From assembly GCA_017255395.1 (NCBI GenBank), contig JAFKDC010000001.1, forward strand, positions 1 through 64,000: 64,000 nucleotides of DNA, read 5' to 3'. This document shows, in pieces, positions 42,384 through 51,451 of this stretch. Numbering within the stretch: position 1 is the stretch's first letter; each line of letters begins with the position of its first letter. Both the position numbers and the translations under genes were made by a program. The notes under the pieces are model-generated. The model did not search any database. It saw nothing but the letters and a program-made list of their open reading frames with translations, and was not told the origin of the DNA. The stretch is from Enemella evansiae (GTDB taxonomy: Bacteria; Pseudomonadota; Alphaproteobacteria; Rhodobacterales; Rhodobacteraceae).

Positions 42384-43123
42384 TCCTGTCGTGTTATTCC
42401 AACAAGGGCGGCGTCGGGAAGACCGCGACCGCCGTCAATCTGGCCCATGCGCTGGCGCTGGCCGGGCAGCGCACCCTGCTGTGCGATCTCGACCCGCAGG
42501 GCGCCTCGGGCTTCTATTTCCGGGTGAAACCCTCGAAGAAGCTGACCGAGGCCCGCTTCTTCGAGGATGTGCAGCGCTTTACCAAGGCGATCCGGGGCAG
42601 CGACTACGAGAACCTCGACATCCTGCCCGCCAATATGACCTTCCGCGATTTCGATGTCTTCCTCGCCCGGATGCGCAACACGCGCTCGCGGCTGAAGAAG
42701 GCGCTGAAGGCGGTGAAGGGCGATTACGACGTGGTCCTGCTGGACTGCCCGCCCAATATCTCGACCCTGTCCGAGAACGTGTTCCGCGCCTCGGACGCCA
42801 TCGTGGTGCCGGTGATCCCGACCACCCTGTCACAGCGCACCTTCGAGCAGCTGGAGGCCTTCTTTCGCGACCACGACCTGCCGCTGTCGAAGCTGCACGG
42901 CTTCTTCTCGATGGTGCAGGGCGTGAAGTCCCTGCATGGCGACACAATCACGGAGATGTCCAAGGCCCACAAGAAGCGCATCCTGAAGACGCAGGTTCCG
43001 TTTTCCTCGGATATCGAGCGCATGGGGGTGCACCGCGCGCCGGTGACCGCAACGGCCCCGCGCAGCGCCGCCGCCCAGGCCTACAGCGCCCTGCACAGGG
43101 AACTGGTGGCCCGGCTCGGGTGA
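42377..43123 (+). CDS. ParA/MinD-family ATPase (GAK locus)
   Basis: A 248-residue ParA-type ATPase with the deviant Walker A KGGVGKT (residues 10-16), Walker A' CDLDPQG (about 36-42) and Walker B VVLLDCPPN. Such ATPases segregate plasmids or chromosomes, or position protein cargos such as carboxysomes and chemotaxis clusters by forming gradients on the nucleoid. There is no parB, parS-like array or replication gene nearby, so plasmid partition is unlikely. Overlap with the CHAD gene points to a polyphosphate-binding cargo. It is the last gene of the plus arm. Confidence 0.85.
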   Translation: MLILSCYSNKGGVGKTATAVNLAHALALAGQRTLLCDLDPQGASGFYFRVKPSKKLTEARFFEDVQRFTKAIRGSDYENLDILPANMTFRDFDVFLARMRNTRSRLKKALKAVKGDYDVVLLDCPPNISTLSENVFRASDAIVVPVIPTTLSQRTFEQLEAFFRDHDLPLSKLHGFFSMVQGVKSLHGDTITEMSKAHKKRILKTQVPFSSDIERMGVHRAPVTATAPRSAAAQAYSALHRELVARLG

Positions 43124-43352
43124 GGGCGACCGCTGGCCCGGGCGAACTGCACCCGGGGGAGCCTTTGCACTGCAACCGCGTGATCGCCGTTACGGCTTGC
43201 GCGCTTTTGCCAGTGCCCTGCCCGACCGCTCAGCACGCGGCTTTTGCCGCTGCGGCAGACCCTCGACCCTTTCCGCTATGCCCTGAGCCGAACCGGGTTC
43301 GCAGGCAGGCCAGCCCTGTAAGGACACGATCCGGCCCTTCGGGCACGGCGCC

Positions 43353-44306
43353 CTATTGAAGCGTGCAATGCCGGCTGGGTGGCGCCCCGAACCAGCGGCT
43401 GAAGGCGCGGGAAAAGGCCGTCTGGTCCGAATAGCCCAGCGACAGCGCCACGTCGCTTTGAGACAGCGCCGGACGGTTGAGCAGGGCCAGTGCCATGGAC
43501 CGGCGCACCTCATCCCGGATGTCGTGGAAACAGGTGCCTTCCGCCGCAAGGCTGCGGCGCAGGGTCCGCTCGGACATGTTCAGCTCTTGGGCGATCTCCG
43601 GCTGCCCGATAGAGCCCTGCCCGATCCGGTGCAGGATCTTCTGGCGCACCCGGCGCGACACCGGCAGGTGCCGCAGGTGATCGCTCAGCTGGGCGTCCGG
43701 GCTGCGGCCATCCGCCTGCACCATGGGTCCGGCCTCGGGCCGCCGCAGCGACAGGCAGCGCGCGGGCAGGACAAGGTAGTTCTCGGCCTCGCCGCAGGCG
43801 GTCTCTGTCCGGTTGTGGCGGGCGACGGCCTGCGTGCCGCCATCCGCCTCGTGCTCGACGCCCAGATCCAGCAGCGCCTGCCGGTTCACCCCGAAGCCGA
43901 CGCAGACCTGAAGGATCATCGCCAGCGTCAGTTCCGCATCGGCGCGGCGCGGCCAGATCTCGGGGTCGAGAATGCGATAGCCGACCCGCACCCGGTCGTC
44001 CCGGATCTCCATCGACAGCGCGGTATTGCTTTGCACCAGCGGGATGCCGTTCACGAAACAGCGCAGCGCAGAGCCCAGCGTCGGCGCCCGCCCGATGGCG
44101 TCGCCAAGCACCCCAAGGCTGCGCAGCGGCAGGGCCTCGCCCGCCGACCATGCCGAAAGCGCCTCTCCCGACCGGGCGCGGCGGCGTTCCAGCCCGGTGA
44201 CGAACCCGGCCAGCGAGACGTCCTCCGGCCCGTCATCCCCGGTTCCCGCACCCCGTCCGCGAAAGACCGACCGGGCGATGGACGCGGATATGACAGAGGT
44301 CTCCAT
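43353..44306 (-). CDS. qhpR: AraC-family regulator of the qhp genes
   Basis: A 317-residue regulator with an N-terminal effector domain of the arabinose-binding/OruR type (about 20-200) and a C-terminal AraC double helix-turn-helix (about 220-315, ending DVALSLGYSDQTAFSRAFSRWFG). In Paracoccus denitrificans QhpR activates the qhp operon in response to primary amines. Here the gene follows qhpF on the same strand, 150 bp apart, with its own upstream region. The perfect inverted repeat at 51371-51421 is its likely target. Assignment rests on family and location. Confidence 0.85.
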   Translation of the reverse strand: METSVISASIARSVFRGRGAGTGDDGPEDVSLAGFVTGLERRRARSGEALSAWSAGEALPLRSLGVLGDAIGRAPTLGSALRCFVNGIPLVQSNTALSMEIRDDRVRVGYRILDPEIWPRRADAELTLAMILQVCVGFGVNRQALLDLGVEHEADGGTQAVARHNRTETACGEAENYLVLPARCLSLRRPEAGPMVQADGRSPDAQLSDHLRHLPVSRRVRQKILHRIGQGSIGQPEIAQELNMSERTLRRSLAAEGTCFHDIRDEVRRSMALALLNRPALSQSDVALSLGYSDQTAFSRAFSRWFGAPPSRHCTLQ

Positions 44307-44429
44307 GGCGTGGCTCCAAGCTTTGCTGCGCCGGTCACAGGAACTTTACAATACCACAGTTTCGCCCCTTTCGCCGGATTCCTCTGTGGATGGCGCCGGG
44401 ATCGGGTCTGACGGGGCATCCCCCTGAAC

Positions 44430-44459
44430 ACCTGCGCAAAAAACCGGCGCGCCGCAGGT
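44430..44459 (-). terminator. Terminator at the end of the qhp operon
   Basis: On the minus strand a G+C-rich palindrome (CGGCGCGCCG) is followed by a run of six T, inside a wider stem ACCTGCG/CGCAGGT that includes the qhpF stop. The T-run makes this one of the better intrinsic-terminator candidates in the window. It separates qhpADCBEF from qhpR. Confidence 0.5.
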
Positions 44460-46177
44460 CAGCCGACCCGCGCCAATGGCGGCAGGCGTGCGGGCGCCCC
44501 CAGGGTTTCGGGGGCGGAGAGGTCGAGGATTCGGTCGAAGGGCTGGTCGCGCACCGGTCCCGCGTGGGCCACGAAGAGACACAACGCCTGGCCCAGATGC
44601 GCGTCGAGCGCCGCCAGAATGCGGGTGCAGGTCGGCGCGTCGATCTCGGAGAAGCTTTCGTCGAAGACGAGGATGCGGGCGGGACGCAAAAGCGCCCGCG
44701 CAAGCGTGATGCGCTGAAGCATCCCGCCGGACAGGTTGGCGCCGGTTTCCTGAAGGTCCGTGTCCAGCCCGTCGCACGCGCGCGCCCAACCATCCAGCGC
44801 GACGAGGTCCAGCACCGCCCAAAGCGCCGGATCGCCAGCCTCTTCGTTGCCAAGCCGCAGGTTGTCTCGCAGCGTGCCCTGGATCAGGCAGGGACGCTGG
44901 GGCAAGACCGTCACCGCGCGGCGCAGGCTGGACAGGCTGAGGCCGGTCGTGTCGCCGCCATCGAGGGTGATCCGGCCCTCGGCCAGCGGCGCCTCTCCGA
45001 TCAGTGCCGCCAGCAGGCGGGACTTCCCGATGCCGGAGGGGCCGTCGATCAGCACCCGTTCGCCCACCCGCATCGTGGCACTCAGCGGCGGGTGCGTCCC
45101 GCCCTCGGCCCGGGCCTCGACAAAGGCCAGCTCCCGGGGCTGCGCCGGGCAGGCCCCGCCCCTGTCCGTGTCGGCGGCATCCCGGACCACGGCCTGTAGC
45201 CGGGCCATCGCGACACCCGCACGCGCCTGCGCGTGGTACAGGCCCAGCAGGTTGCGCAGCGGGCCCGCCATCATCGTCGCATAGGCGAGGAAGGCCACCA
45301 GAGAGCCGATCTGCCAGTCGCCCCGGATCACCAGCCAGCCCCCGACCAGCAGCACGGCAGAGCGCATGAGGGCGGTCAAAAGCTGGCTGACGCCGCCAAT
45401 CATCTCTGACCACAGCCTTTGCCGGGCCTGCGCGCCGAACAGCGCGCCCTGCCGGGCGCCGAACCCCTCGGCGCGGCTGTTCGCGGCGCCAAGCGTCCGC
45501 AGGCCGCCGACCTGCATGAAGGTCTCGGCAAGGTGGCCGTTCAGGCCGCCGCGCTCGGCCCGGACCTCTTCGGCGCGGGCCTGCGTGCCGGGCCGCGCCC
45601 ACATCAGGAACCACAGCTCGAAAGGCGCCGCCAGCAGCGGCAGCAGGGCAAGGCGCCAGTCCAGCATCAGCATCAGCACGGTGCCGCCCGCCAGACGGAA
45701 CAGCGCCGTGACCGCCACAAGCACCGAGTCGAAGATGAATTTCTGGATCTCGGCACTGTCACCGTCGATACGGGTCTGGATCTCTCCGACCGTGACGGCG
45801 GGCAAGAGCGGGCTGCGGTTCAGGGCGGCGCCCAGCACGGTCAGGCGCAGGTCGCCCAGCATCCGCATCGAGGCGTGCAGGTGCTGCATGCCGTTGACGA
45901 TGCCAAGGCCCACGACAGCCAGCCCGACGGCGAAGCTGACCGCCGCCCAGAACAGCAAGGCCCCCATGTCCCGCGCGAGGATGCCGTCGTCGATCACCGC
46001 CTTGGTGATCATCGGCGCGGCCAGCCCCGTGGCGGCGGCCAGCAGAGACAGCGCCAGAACGAGGGCGGCACCGGGCAGCGCCCGCGCCATGACCGGCACC
46101 AGCCAGGCCGCGCCGGACCCGCCGCCGCCGCCGGGAAAGAGCCGCGCGATCATCCTTCGGGCCAGCCCCCGCCTCAT
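44459..46177 (-). CDS. qhpF: QhpF ABC exporter (transmembrane plus ATPase)
   Basis: A 572-residue fused ABC exporter half-transporter: six transmembrane helices (about 35-310), then an ATPase domain with Walker A GPSGIGKSR, signature LSGGM and Walker B ILVFDES. QhpF is proposed to move the crosslinked gamma subunit precursor QhpC to the periplasm, since QhpC carries no Sec signal. The start ATG at 46177 overlaps the qhpE stop (ATGA). It functions as a homodimer by family. The H-loop His in VAHAGPV is present. Confidence 0.88.
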   Translation of the reverse strand: MRRGLARRMIARLFPGGGGGSGAAWLVPVMARALPGAALVLALSLLAAATGLAAPMITKAVIDDGILARDMGALLFWAAVSFAVGLAVVGLGIVNGMQHLHASMRMLGDLRLTVLGAALNRSPLLPAVTVGEIQTRIDGDSAEIQKFIFDSVLVAVTALFRLAGGTVLMLMLDWRLALLPLLAAPFELWFLMWARPGTQARAEEVRAERGGLNGHLAETFMQVGGLRTLGAANSRAEGFGARQGALFGAQARQRLWSEMIGGVSQLLTALMRSAVLLVGGWLVIRGDWQIGSLVAFLAYATMMAGPLRNLLGLYHAQARAGVAMARLQAVVRDAADTDRGGACPAQPRELAFVEARAEGGTHPPLSATMRVGERVLIDGPSGIGKSRLLAALIGEAPLAEGRITLDGGDTTGLSLSSLRRAVTVLPQRPCLIQGTLRDNLRLGNEEAGDPALWAVLDLVALDGWARACDGLDTDLQETGANLSGGMLQRITLARALLRPARILVFDESFSEIDAPTCTRILAALDAHLGQALCLFVAHAGPVRDQPFDRILDLSAPETLGAPARLPPLARVG

Positions 46178-46833
46178 GCGCAGCGCCTTTCTCGGCCGGT
46201 GAGGGCGGCGTTGCGGGCCAGTGTCGCCATCAGCGCCTCGGGCACCGGCGGGTGGCCCGCGCCGATCAGCGCCGCGACGTGGCCGGTCATCCGCGCCGCG
46301 CCCAGGCTGGCGCCCGCCATGCCCTGCCCGCCGCGTTCCGGAGAGTTGCACCACGCCCCGAAGAGGCGCCCGCGCAGGTGCGAGACGTCGCCCCAGCCGC
46401 AGCGTGCATCCCCGGTCGCGGCGATCACGCCCGGATAGCCCGCCGGAAAAGGCGAGGCCCCCTGCGCCGGATGCGCCGCTACCAGAACCACGCCCGCCCC
46501 GATCGCGCGGGTCACCGCGTCGGCCAGAACCGCCCGGTCCGCCGCAAGCCCGAGGCTCAGGCCGATCACCTGCACGTCGCCGCCCGCGACAAGCCAGTCC
46601 AAAGCCGCGGCCACCCGCAGCGCCGAGGTCACCGCGCGGTCGCCGAAGACCTGCGCGTGGCGCAGAGCCGCGCCGGGGCAGGCCCGCGTCAGGACGGCCT
46701 CGACCGCGCTGCCGTGGCCCAGCCGGTCCGGCTGCGCGGCGACGGGCTGGCCCTTCGCGTCGAAGCCCATGGCGCAGGCCCCGTCCAGCCGGGCGGGGCC
46801 GCTGTCGATGATGCCGATCCGCAGCATCGTCAC
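46174..46833 (-). CDS. qhpE: QhpE subtilisin-like serine protease
   Basis: A 219-residue compact subtilase: catalytic Asp in IGIIDSG, His in GHGSAVE and Ser in GASLGAARM. QhpE cleaves the N-terminal leader from crosslinked QhpC in Paracoccus. It has no signal peptide, consistent with cytoplasmic processing before export. The start is a GTG at 46833 overlapping the qhpB stop (GTGA); an ATG two codons later is also possible. At about 220 residues it is smaller than typical subtilisins, as expected for this family. Confidence 0.88.
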   Translation of the reverse strand: MTMLRIGIIDSGPARLDGACAMGFDAKGQPVAAQPDRLGHGSAVEAVLTRACPGAALRHAQVFGDRAVTSALRVAAALDWLVAGGDVQVIGLSLGLAADRAVLADAVTRAIGAGVVLVAAHPAQGASPFPAGYPGVIAATGDARCGWGDVSHLRGRLFGAWCNSPERGGQGMAGASLGAARMTGHVAALIGAGHPPVPEALMATLARNAALTGRERRCA

Positions 46834-47915
46834 TCGTCGCGCTGGAAGATCCGGATGCTGGCCAGCGACATGGCCGCGCCCTCGGGCATATCCACCTGCC
46901 CCTTCTTTTCCAGCGTCTCGGCGTCATAGGCCGCAAGGTCCGACAGCGCCCCGCCCAGCCAGACCGTCTGCCCGTCGGACGAGACGTTCACCGAATAGTA
47001 GCTGTGCGGCAGCGGCACGCGCTTGATCGGCTCCCATGTTTCAAGGTCGAAGCTTTCCAGCACGTTATAGGCACCATAGGCGCGCGTCCGGTCCGGGTTG
47101 GCGGCGGTCGAGAAGTAGAAGACGTCCAGCGACCGCACGTCCCGCATTTCCATTTCGCCGCTGCGCAGGTCCATGGTCAGCAGGCCGGTGCGATAGGCCT
47201 CGGGGTCCTCAAGGCTCATGTCGCTGCGGGCGGTGTAGAAGGGCGTCACCAGCATGTCCGAACTCTCGAACTGGCTCCAGGCGTCCAGCACGTCCGAGGG
47301 GTAGTAGTTGGCGTCGGTCTTCCAGTCCTGGATCGGGTAGTCGTCCACATGCGCGCCGGTGGCGACGTCGAAGACATGCATCGACCGCCCCAGCCCGTAG
47401 ACCTGCGTGCCGTCGGTCGAGAACATCACCACGGTGATCTGACGCGGCACCGGGAAGCTGCGGATCGTCTCCAGCGTATCGGTGTCCACCAGCGACATCC
47501 GCGTGGGCTGCACCTCGAAATGCGAGGCATGCCGGGTCATCGGGGTTTCGAAGACGGCCAGCATGCTGCCGTCGGGCGCAAGATCCATGCCGAACATGGT
47601 CTTGACCTGCTCGGTCTCGGTGCTGAGGTCGCGCCGCGCCACCGTCTCGCCGGTCATCAGGTCGACCTTCACGATGCTTTCGGACTTGTTCACCGTGACA
47701 TAGGCAAATGCGCCCGCCGCATCGACGACCGGGATCATCGGGGTGGGGCCCGCGTCCTCCAGCGTGATGACCTTGTCGACCGCCATGGCCTCGGTGTCGA
47801 CGATCACCAGCTTGTCGGGGCGGGCGGGCGCGAGGATATAGTCCTTAGCCGCCGCCGGGACCGAGAGCGCAAGGCTTCCCGCGAGGCACAGAAGGGGGAG
47901 TTTCGTCAGGGACAT
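46830..47915 (-). CDS. qhpB: Quinohemoprotein amine dehydrogenase beta subunit
   Basis: A 361-residue periplasmic beta-propeller subunit: signal peptide (MSLTKLPLLCLAGSLALSVPAAA) then YVTN-type blades (DKLVIVDTEAMAV, ESIVKVDLMTGET, RMSLVDTDTLET, ...). With the alpha (diheme) and gamma (CTQ) subunits it forms the enzyme that oxidises primary amines to aldehyde and ammonia in the periplasm. I use the ATG at 47915, with AAAGGA 8-9 nt upstream; an ATG three codons earlier overlaps the qhpC stop. Between qhpC and qhpE as in known operons. Confidence 0.9.
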   Translation of the reverse strand: MSLTKLPLLCLAGSLALSVPAAAKDYILAPARPDKLVIVDTEAMAVDKVITLEDAGPTPMIPVVDAAGAFAYVTVNKSESIVKVDLMTGETVARRDLSTETEQVKTMFGMDLAPDGSMLAVFETPMTRHASHFEVQPTRMSLVDTDTLETIRSFPVPRQITVVMFSTDGTQVYGLGRSMHVFDVATGAHVDDYPIQDWKTDANYYPSDVLDAWSQFESSDMLVTPFYTARSDMSLEDPEAYRTGLLTMDLRSGEMEMRDVRSLDVFYFSTAANPDRTRAYGAYNVLESFDLETWEPIKRVPLPHSYYSVNVSSDGQTVWLGGALSDLAAYDAETLEKKGQVDMPEGAAMSLASIRIFQRDE

Positions 47916-47920
47916 CGGGC

Positions 47921-48247
47921 TCATCCTTTCGGCTCGGGGAAGACGGATTGCAGGTTGCGCCAGTCCTCGCCGACGTTGTCGGCGCCGACGCTCCAGTCCG
48001 GGTAGGTGTTCAGGGTGTCCGCCACCTGCGCGGGCCACCAGCAGGGATCGGCGCAGCCGTAGAGGTCCGCCTCCATCGGCTGGCACAGGTTGGAGACGGC
48101 GCCGAAGGCGTCGACCTCCCAGCCCGGGTCGAAGGAGGTGGTGCAGCCCACAAGGCTGTTCATCGCCACGACCTCGTCTTCGCGGCCCTCGGCCTGTGCC
48201 TCGACAAAGGCCTTGGCCTTGGCATTCGCGGGGGTGAGATGTTTCAT
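47921..48247 (-). CDS. qhpC: Quinohemoprotein amine dehydrogenase gamma subunit precursor
   Basis: A 108-residue precursor. Taking a 28-residue leader, mature numbering gives C7-E16, C27-D33 and C41-D49 (the three thioether pairs) and C37-W43 (the cysteine tryptophylquinone pair), exactly the spacing of the Paracoccus gamma subunit. In precursor numbering these are C35-E44, C55-D61, C69-D77 and C65-W71. QhpD makes the thioethers, QhpG acts on the tryptophan, QhpE removes the leader and QhpF exports it. Overlaps qhpD (ATGA). Confidence 0.95.
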   Translation of the reverse strand: MKHLTPANAKAKAFVEAQAEGREDEVVAMNSLVGCTTSFDPGWEVDAFGAVSNLCQPMEADLYGCADPCWWPAQVADTLNTYPDWSVGADNVGEDWRNLQSVFPEPKG

Positions 48248-49716
48248 AGCGCGGTCTCCTGTGTGGCGGCGGGACGCGCCGGGCCGGGCTTGGCCATGCG
48301 CGGTTCCAGTTGCGAGCGGAAGAAGTCGGGGTTGGCCTGCATGATGCGCACGTAGGCTTCGACGCCGAAGTCCACCCAGTCGCGCATCAGGTCGCAGTAA
48401 TGGTAGACCGGGGCGAAGGCGTCGCCCTGCCGGGCATAGCTTTCATGGTAGCAGCCGCCCGCGCAGATCGAGCGGATGCGGCAGGTCTTGCAGCCGAAGG
48501 CCGAACGGTCCTGCGCGGTTTCGATGAAATCGGCGAGGCGCGGCACGTCGATGCCGGTTTCCACATTGCCATAGGTCGGTTCGTCCGAGCCGACGAAGCG
48601 GTGGCACAGGTGCAGGTCGCCTTCCTTGTCCACCGCCAGCATGCCCAGACCGGCGCCGCAGGGCACGGCCTTCTTGGTGCCCTGCGCGATGTCGGTCAGC
48701 AGCTGGTGCATGTTGGAAAAACCGATGTTCTCGCCCCGGCAGGCGGCTTCTGTGTACTGGCGGCCCAGCGTCTTCATGTCCTCGAAGACCCGCTTCAGCG
48801 CGCCGTCATCCAGGTTGAAGACCGCGATGGGTCCCGAGGTGGCGGGGCCAAAGCCGACCTCGGCAAAGCCAAGGTCGTTCTTCAGGTGGTCGTGGATGGC
48901 GATCACATCCGTCACCCCGCGCGTCAGCGTCACCCGCACACCCACCGGCCGCGCGGTGTAGCGTGCCAGCAGCATCCGCACCTTGCGCTCGACGATGTCA
49001 TAGGTGCCCTTGCCGCCCACGGTCTTGCGGTTGCGGTCGTGCAGCGCCCTCGGCCCGTCCATCGATACGGTCAGTGCGAAGCGATGCGCGTTGAACCAGT
49101 CGACCATCTCTTCGGTCAGCAGGGTGGCGTTGGTGGTCAGGCTGAAATCAATGGTCTTGCCCTCTGCCGCCGCGCGCGGCACGGCATAGGCCACGACCTC
49201 GCGGATCAAGGCCATGTTCGACAAGGGCTCGCCGCCGAAGAAGACAACGTTCACGCGGTCGCGGTCCTGCGCCTGCTTCAGCAGCATTTCAAAGCTCTGC
49301 CGCGCGGTTTCGAAGGCCATCTTCTCGCCCTTCGAGGGGATCGCGAGGTCTTCCTTGTAGCAATAGGTGCAGGCGAGGTTGCAGCCGGTGTTGACGTTCA
49401 GGATGATCGTCGACAGCGGGATCTCCTCGACCTTGACGATCTGGCGCGGCACCTCGGGCTCTGCCGCGTCGCGCAGGATGTCGAGATCCAGAAAGCTCTG
49501 CACGCAATCCGACAGGTCCGAAGGGGTATGCCGCGCGCCCAGCGCATGCCGCATCGCCTCTGCATCGACGGCGGCGGTGCGGCGAAACAGGTCGTAGACA
49601 TCGCGCGACACCGGGTCGAGTTCGAACAGAGACGAGCTGGGCACATGCATCAGCATGGCGTGCCCGTCGACGTCGACGCGGTGGGCGTTGTGGGTGATGA
49701 GGGTCAGTTCTCCCAT
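48244..49716 (-). CDS. qhpD: QhpD radical SAM peptide-crosslinking enzyme
   Basis: A 490-residue radical SAM enzyme. The N-terminal region (about 1-90) looks like a PqqD-type peptide-recognition domain; the SAM cluster motif C112-x3-C116-x2-C119 ([10 protein letters not shown]) follows, and a C-terminal SPASM-type cysteine set (CGAG, CHRF, CKTC, CAGGC) holds auxiliary iron-sulfur clusters. QhpD forms three Cys-to-Asp/Glu thioether bonds in QhpC. GAGGAG lies upstream of the start and there are only 12 bp from qhpA. Confidence 0.93.
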   Translation of the reverse strand: MGELTLITHNAHRVDVDGHAMLMHVPSSSLFELDPVSRDVYDLFRRTAAVDAEAMRHALGARHTPSDLSDCVQSFLDLDILRDAAEPEVPRQIVKVEEIPLSTIILNVNTGCNLACTYCYKEDLAIPSKGEKMAFETARQSFEMLLKQAQDRDRVNVVFFGGEPLSNMALIREVVAYAVPRAAAEGKTIDFSLTTNATLLTEEMVDWFNAHRFALTVSMDGPRALHDRNRKTVGGKGTYDIVERKVRMLLARYTARPVGVRVTLTRGVTDVIAIHDHLKNDLGFAEVGFGPATSGPIAVFNLDDGALKRVFEDMKTLGRQYTEAACRGENIGFSNMHQLLTDIAQGTKKAVPCGAGLGMLAVDKEGDLHLCHRFVGSDEPTYGNVETGIDVPRLADFIETAQDRSAFGCKTCRIRSICAGGCYHESYARQGDAFAPVYHYCDLMRDWVDFGVEAYVRIMQANPDFFRSQLEPRMAKPGPARPAATQETAL

Positions 49717-49728
49717 GGCTCTATCTCC

Positions 49729-51285
49729 TCAGCGGATCGGCGTGTCGACGAAGCGCTGCACCGTCGCGTAGAGATGCGCCTCGGCGGTCAGCGGTTCGGC
49801 GGCGCCTTCATAGGTCGCGATGACCTTCAGGTTGCCGGTGTTGTTGGTGCCCATGAAGCGTTCGGGGTTCGGCCCGGCGTCGCCCGGCGTGAACAGCCCG
49901 GTCTCGTCGATGGAACCGGCGTATTTCGCGTCCTCGATGGCGGCGGCGGCCTCGTCCCAGTTGTCGACGGACCAAGAGACCGCGACCACGCCCAGCGGCA
50001 GGTCGTCGTCTGTGCCCGCCTCGCCGTCGGGACCATCGGCCCAGCCCAACGCCTCGAACTGCGCGGGGACCTTGGGGATCGGCCCGCCGTTGCCGCCGAT
50101 CCGCGCGATGGAGACGTCCGGCACGATGCTGATGCGGTCGATGCCGTCATAGGCCACCAGGTCAGCGGGCGCGCTGAGGTCGCCCAGCCCGACCGACAGG
50201 GCGCCTTCGGCCTGCGCGGTGACGGACAGCACCACCCTGTTCGGCCCGGCCTCGACCACCTCGGCGGTGGTGCCTTCGGGCAGCACGGGGGCGCCGTCCA
50301 GCCCGCTGCCGATCAGCGTGACTTCGGTGGCTGCGCCCACCGGAATCGAGGACGGGGTCATGGACAGGATCTGCGGCGCGGCCCCAACGGGCAGCGCGGT
50401 CAGGCGCCCGCCCACCGGGTCGCGGTCCGCGACGAACCAGCGGCCCGACAGCATGCCGTCCTGCAGGGCCATGACCTGCCGGATCGTGGTCTCGCCCGAA
50501 CTCAGCGTCGCCCGCCATTCGCCCGCGCCGTAGATCACGCCGCTGCCGGTGTAAGTCTCTGACCCATCGCCATAATCCAGCGTCATCGACGCATCATAGC
50601 CACCGTCTGCGCCGGTCAGCTCCAGCGTGCCGGAATAGGCCCCGCGCCCGGGTTCATGCCCCGTGACCACATAAGCGCCGGACAGGTCGCCGACGAAGGT
50701 CTCGGCACTGTCGCCCAGCGGATAGGTTTCCGCCAGAAAGGGGATGATCTCGGCATTGGCGATGCCCCACCAGTCGCGGTCCCGCGCCAGCGCCTGATAT
50801 TCAAGCGAGGGGAACTGCCCGAGGTGGAAATGCACCAGATGTTCCCAGTCCTCGGGGGTGCGCCGTTGCAGGGCGACCCGCGCGTAGGAATGGCAGCGCC
50901 CGCAGGTCTGCGTCATCAACTCGTCCGGGCCGGAATCCGTGGCCACCGGCTCCTTCTCCAGGATGTAGCGCCAGCCCTCGGTCTCGGCGATGGACAGCCC
51001 GCGTGTATCCGCCAGATGCGCCACGATGGTCCGCCGCTCGTCCGGCGTCAGCGACACACCGTGGTTGCGCATCATCCGCACCACGGTCATGTCCCAGGCC
51101 TCGGGCGTCTTGCGCACCGCGTCGATGCGCTCCAGCGTGCCGTCTTCGGCAGTGGCGTGGCAGGCGGCGCAGACATCGGACAGGATCTCTGCGCCGGACT
51201 GGGCGAAGGCGGGCAGACCCGCGCCCCCGGCCAGCGCGGCGCAGGCGGTAGACAGGGACAGGGCAAAGCGCGTTCTGGATGTCAT
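49729..51285 (-). CDS. qhpA: Quinohemoprotein amine dehydrogenase alpha subunit
   Basis: A 518-residue periplasmic diheme subunit: signal peptide (residues 1-28, ending AFA), CAACH heme site (39-43), CGRCH heme site (128-132), then three beta-rich domains. It passes electrons from CTQ to external acceptors such as azurin or cytochromes. First gene of the operon qhpADCBEF; AAAGGA lies 8 nt upstream of the ATG. The divergent gene is qhpG, with the perfect inverted repeat between them. Confidence 0.95.
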   Translation of the reverse strand: MTSRTRFALSLSTACAALAGGAGLPAFAQSGAEILSDVCAACHATAEDGTLERIDAVRKTPEAWDMTVVRMMRNHGVSLTPDERRTIVAHLADTRGLSIAETEGWRYILEKEPVATDSGPDELMTQTCGRCHSYARVALQRRTPEDWEHLVHFHLGQFPSLEYQALARDRDWWGIANAEIIPFLAETYPLGDSAETFVGDLSGAYVVTGHEPGRGAYSGTLELTGADGGYDASMTLDYGDGSETYTGSGVIYGAGEWRATLSSGETTIRQVMALQDGMLSGRWFVADRDPVGGRLTALPVGAAPQILSMTPSSIPVGAATEVTLIGSGLDGAPVLPEGTTAEVVEAGPNRVVLSVTAQAEGALSVGLGDLSAPADLVAYDGIDRISIVPDVSIARIGGNGGPIPKVPAQFEALGWADGPDGEAGTDDDLPLGVVAVSWSVDNWDEAAAAIEDAKYAGSIDETGLFTPGDAGPNPERFMGTNNTGNLKVIATYEGAAEPLTAEAHLYATVQRFVDTPIR

Positions 51286-51370
51286 CGGTATGGTCCTTTC
51301 GCGGATCGGCGCACCGCTGGGGCGCCGATGTGGCTACGATCTCCTCAGGCTGGCGAATGATCCGGCACCG

Positions 51371-51421
51371 CGTCCTGACATTTCCGGCCACGGCGCAAGA
51401 TTGGCCGGAAATGTCAGGACG
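51371..51421. promoter_or_regulatory. Perfect 20-bp inverted repeat, candidate QhpR operator
   Basis: Arm 1 is CGTCCTGACATTTCCGGCCA (51371-51390); arm 2 (51402-51421) is its exact reverse complement; the spacer is 11 nt. It lies 86 bp upstream of qhpA and 30 bp upstream of qhpG. A perfect 20-bp match cannot be accidental. Size and symmetry suit two AraC-type half-sites in inverted orientation, so it probably lets QhpR control both divergent transcripts. A cruciform or an antisense terminator are less likely alternatives. Confidence 0.75.
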
Positions 51422-51451
51422 GCGGGCCTTGCGCGCCGGTTGACTGAGCAT

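Noticed and set aside
42377-43123. ParA ATPase as evidence of an integrated plasmid or chromosome partition locus
   Set aside because: No parB, centromere-like repeat array, replication initiator, integrase or dnaA/gid neighbours; it overlaps the CHAD gene in an operon with enzymes.
43124-43352. Small gene or RNA between parA and qhpR
   Set aside because: Only short G+C hairpins and a shadow frame of qhpR; no start signal or conserved motif seen.
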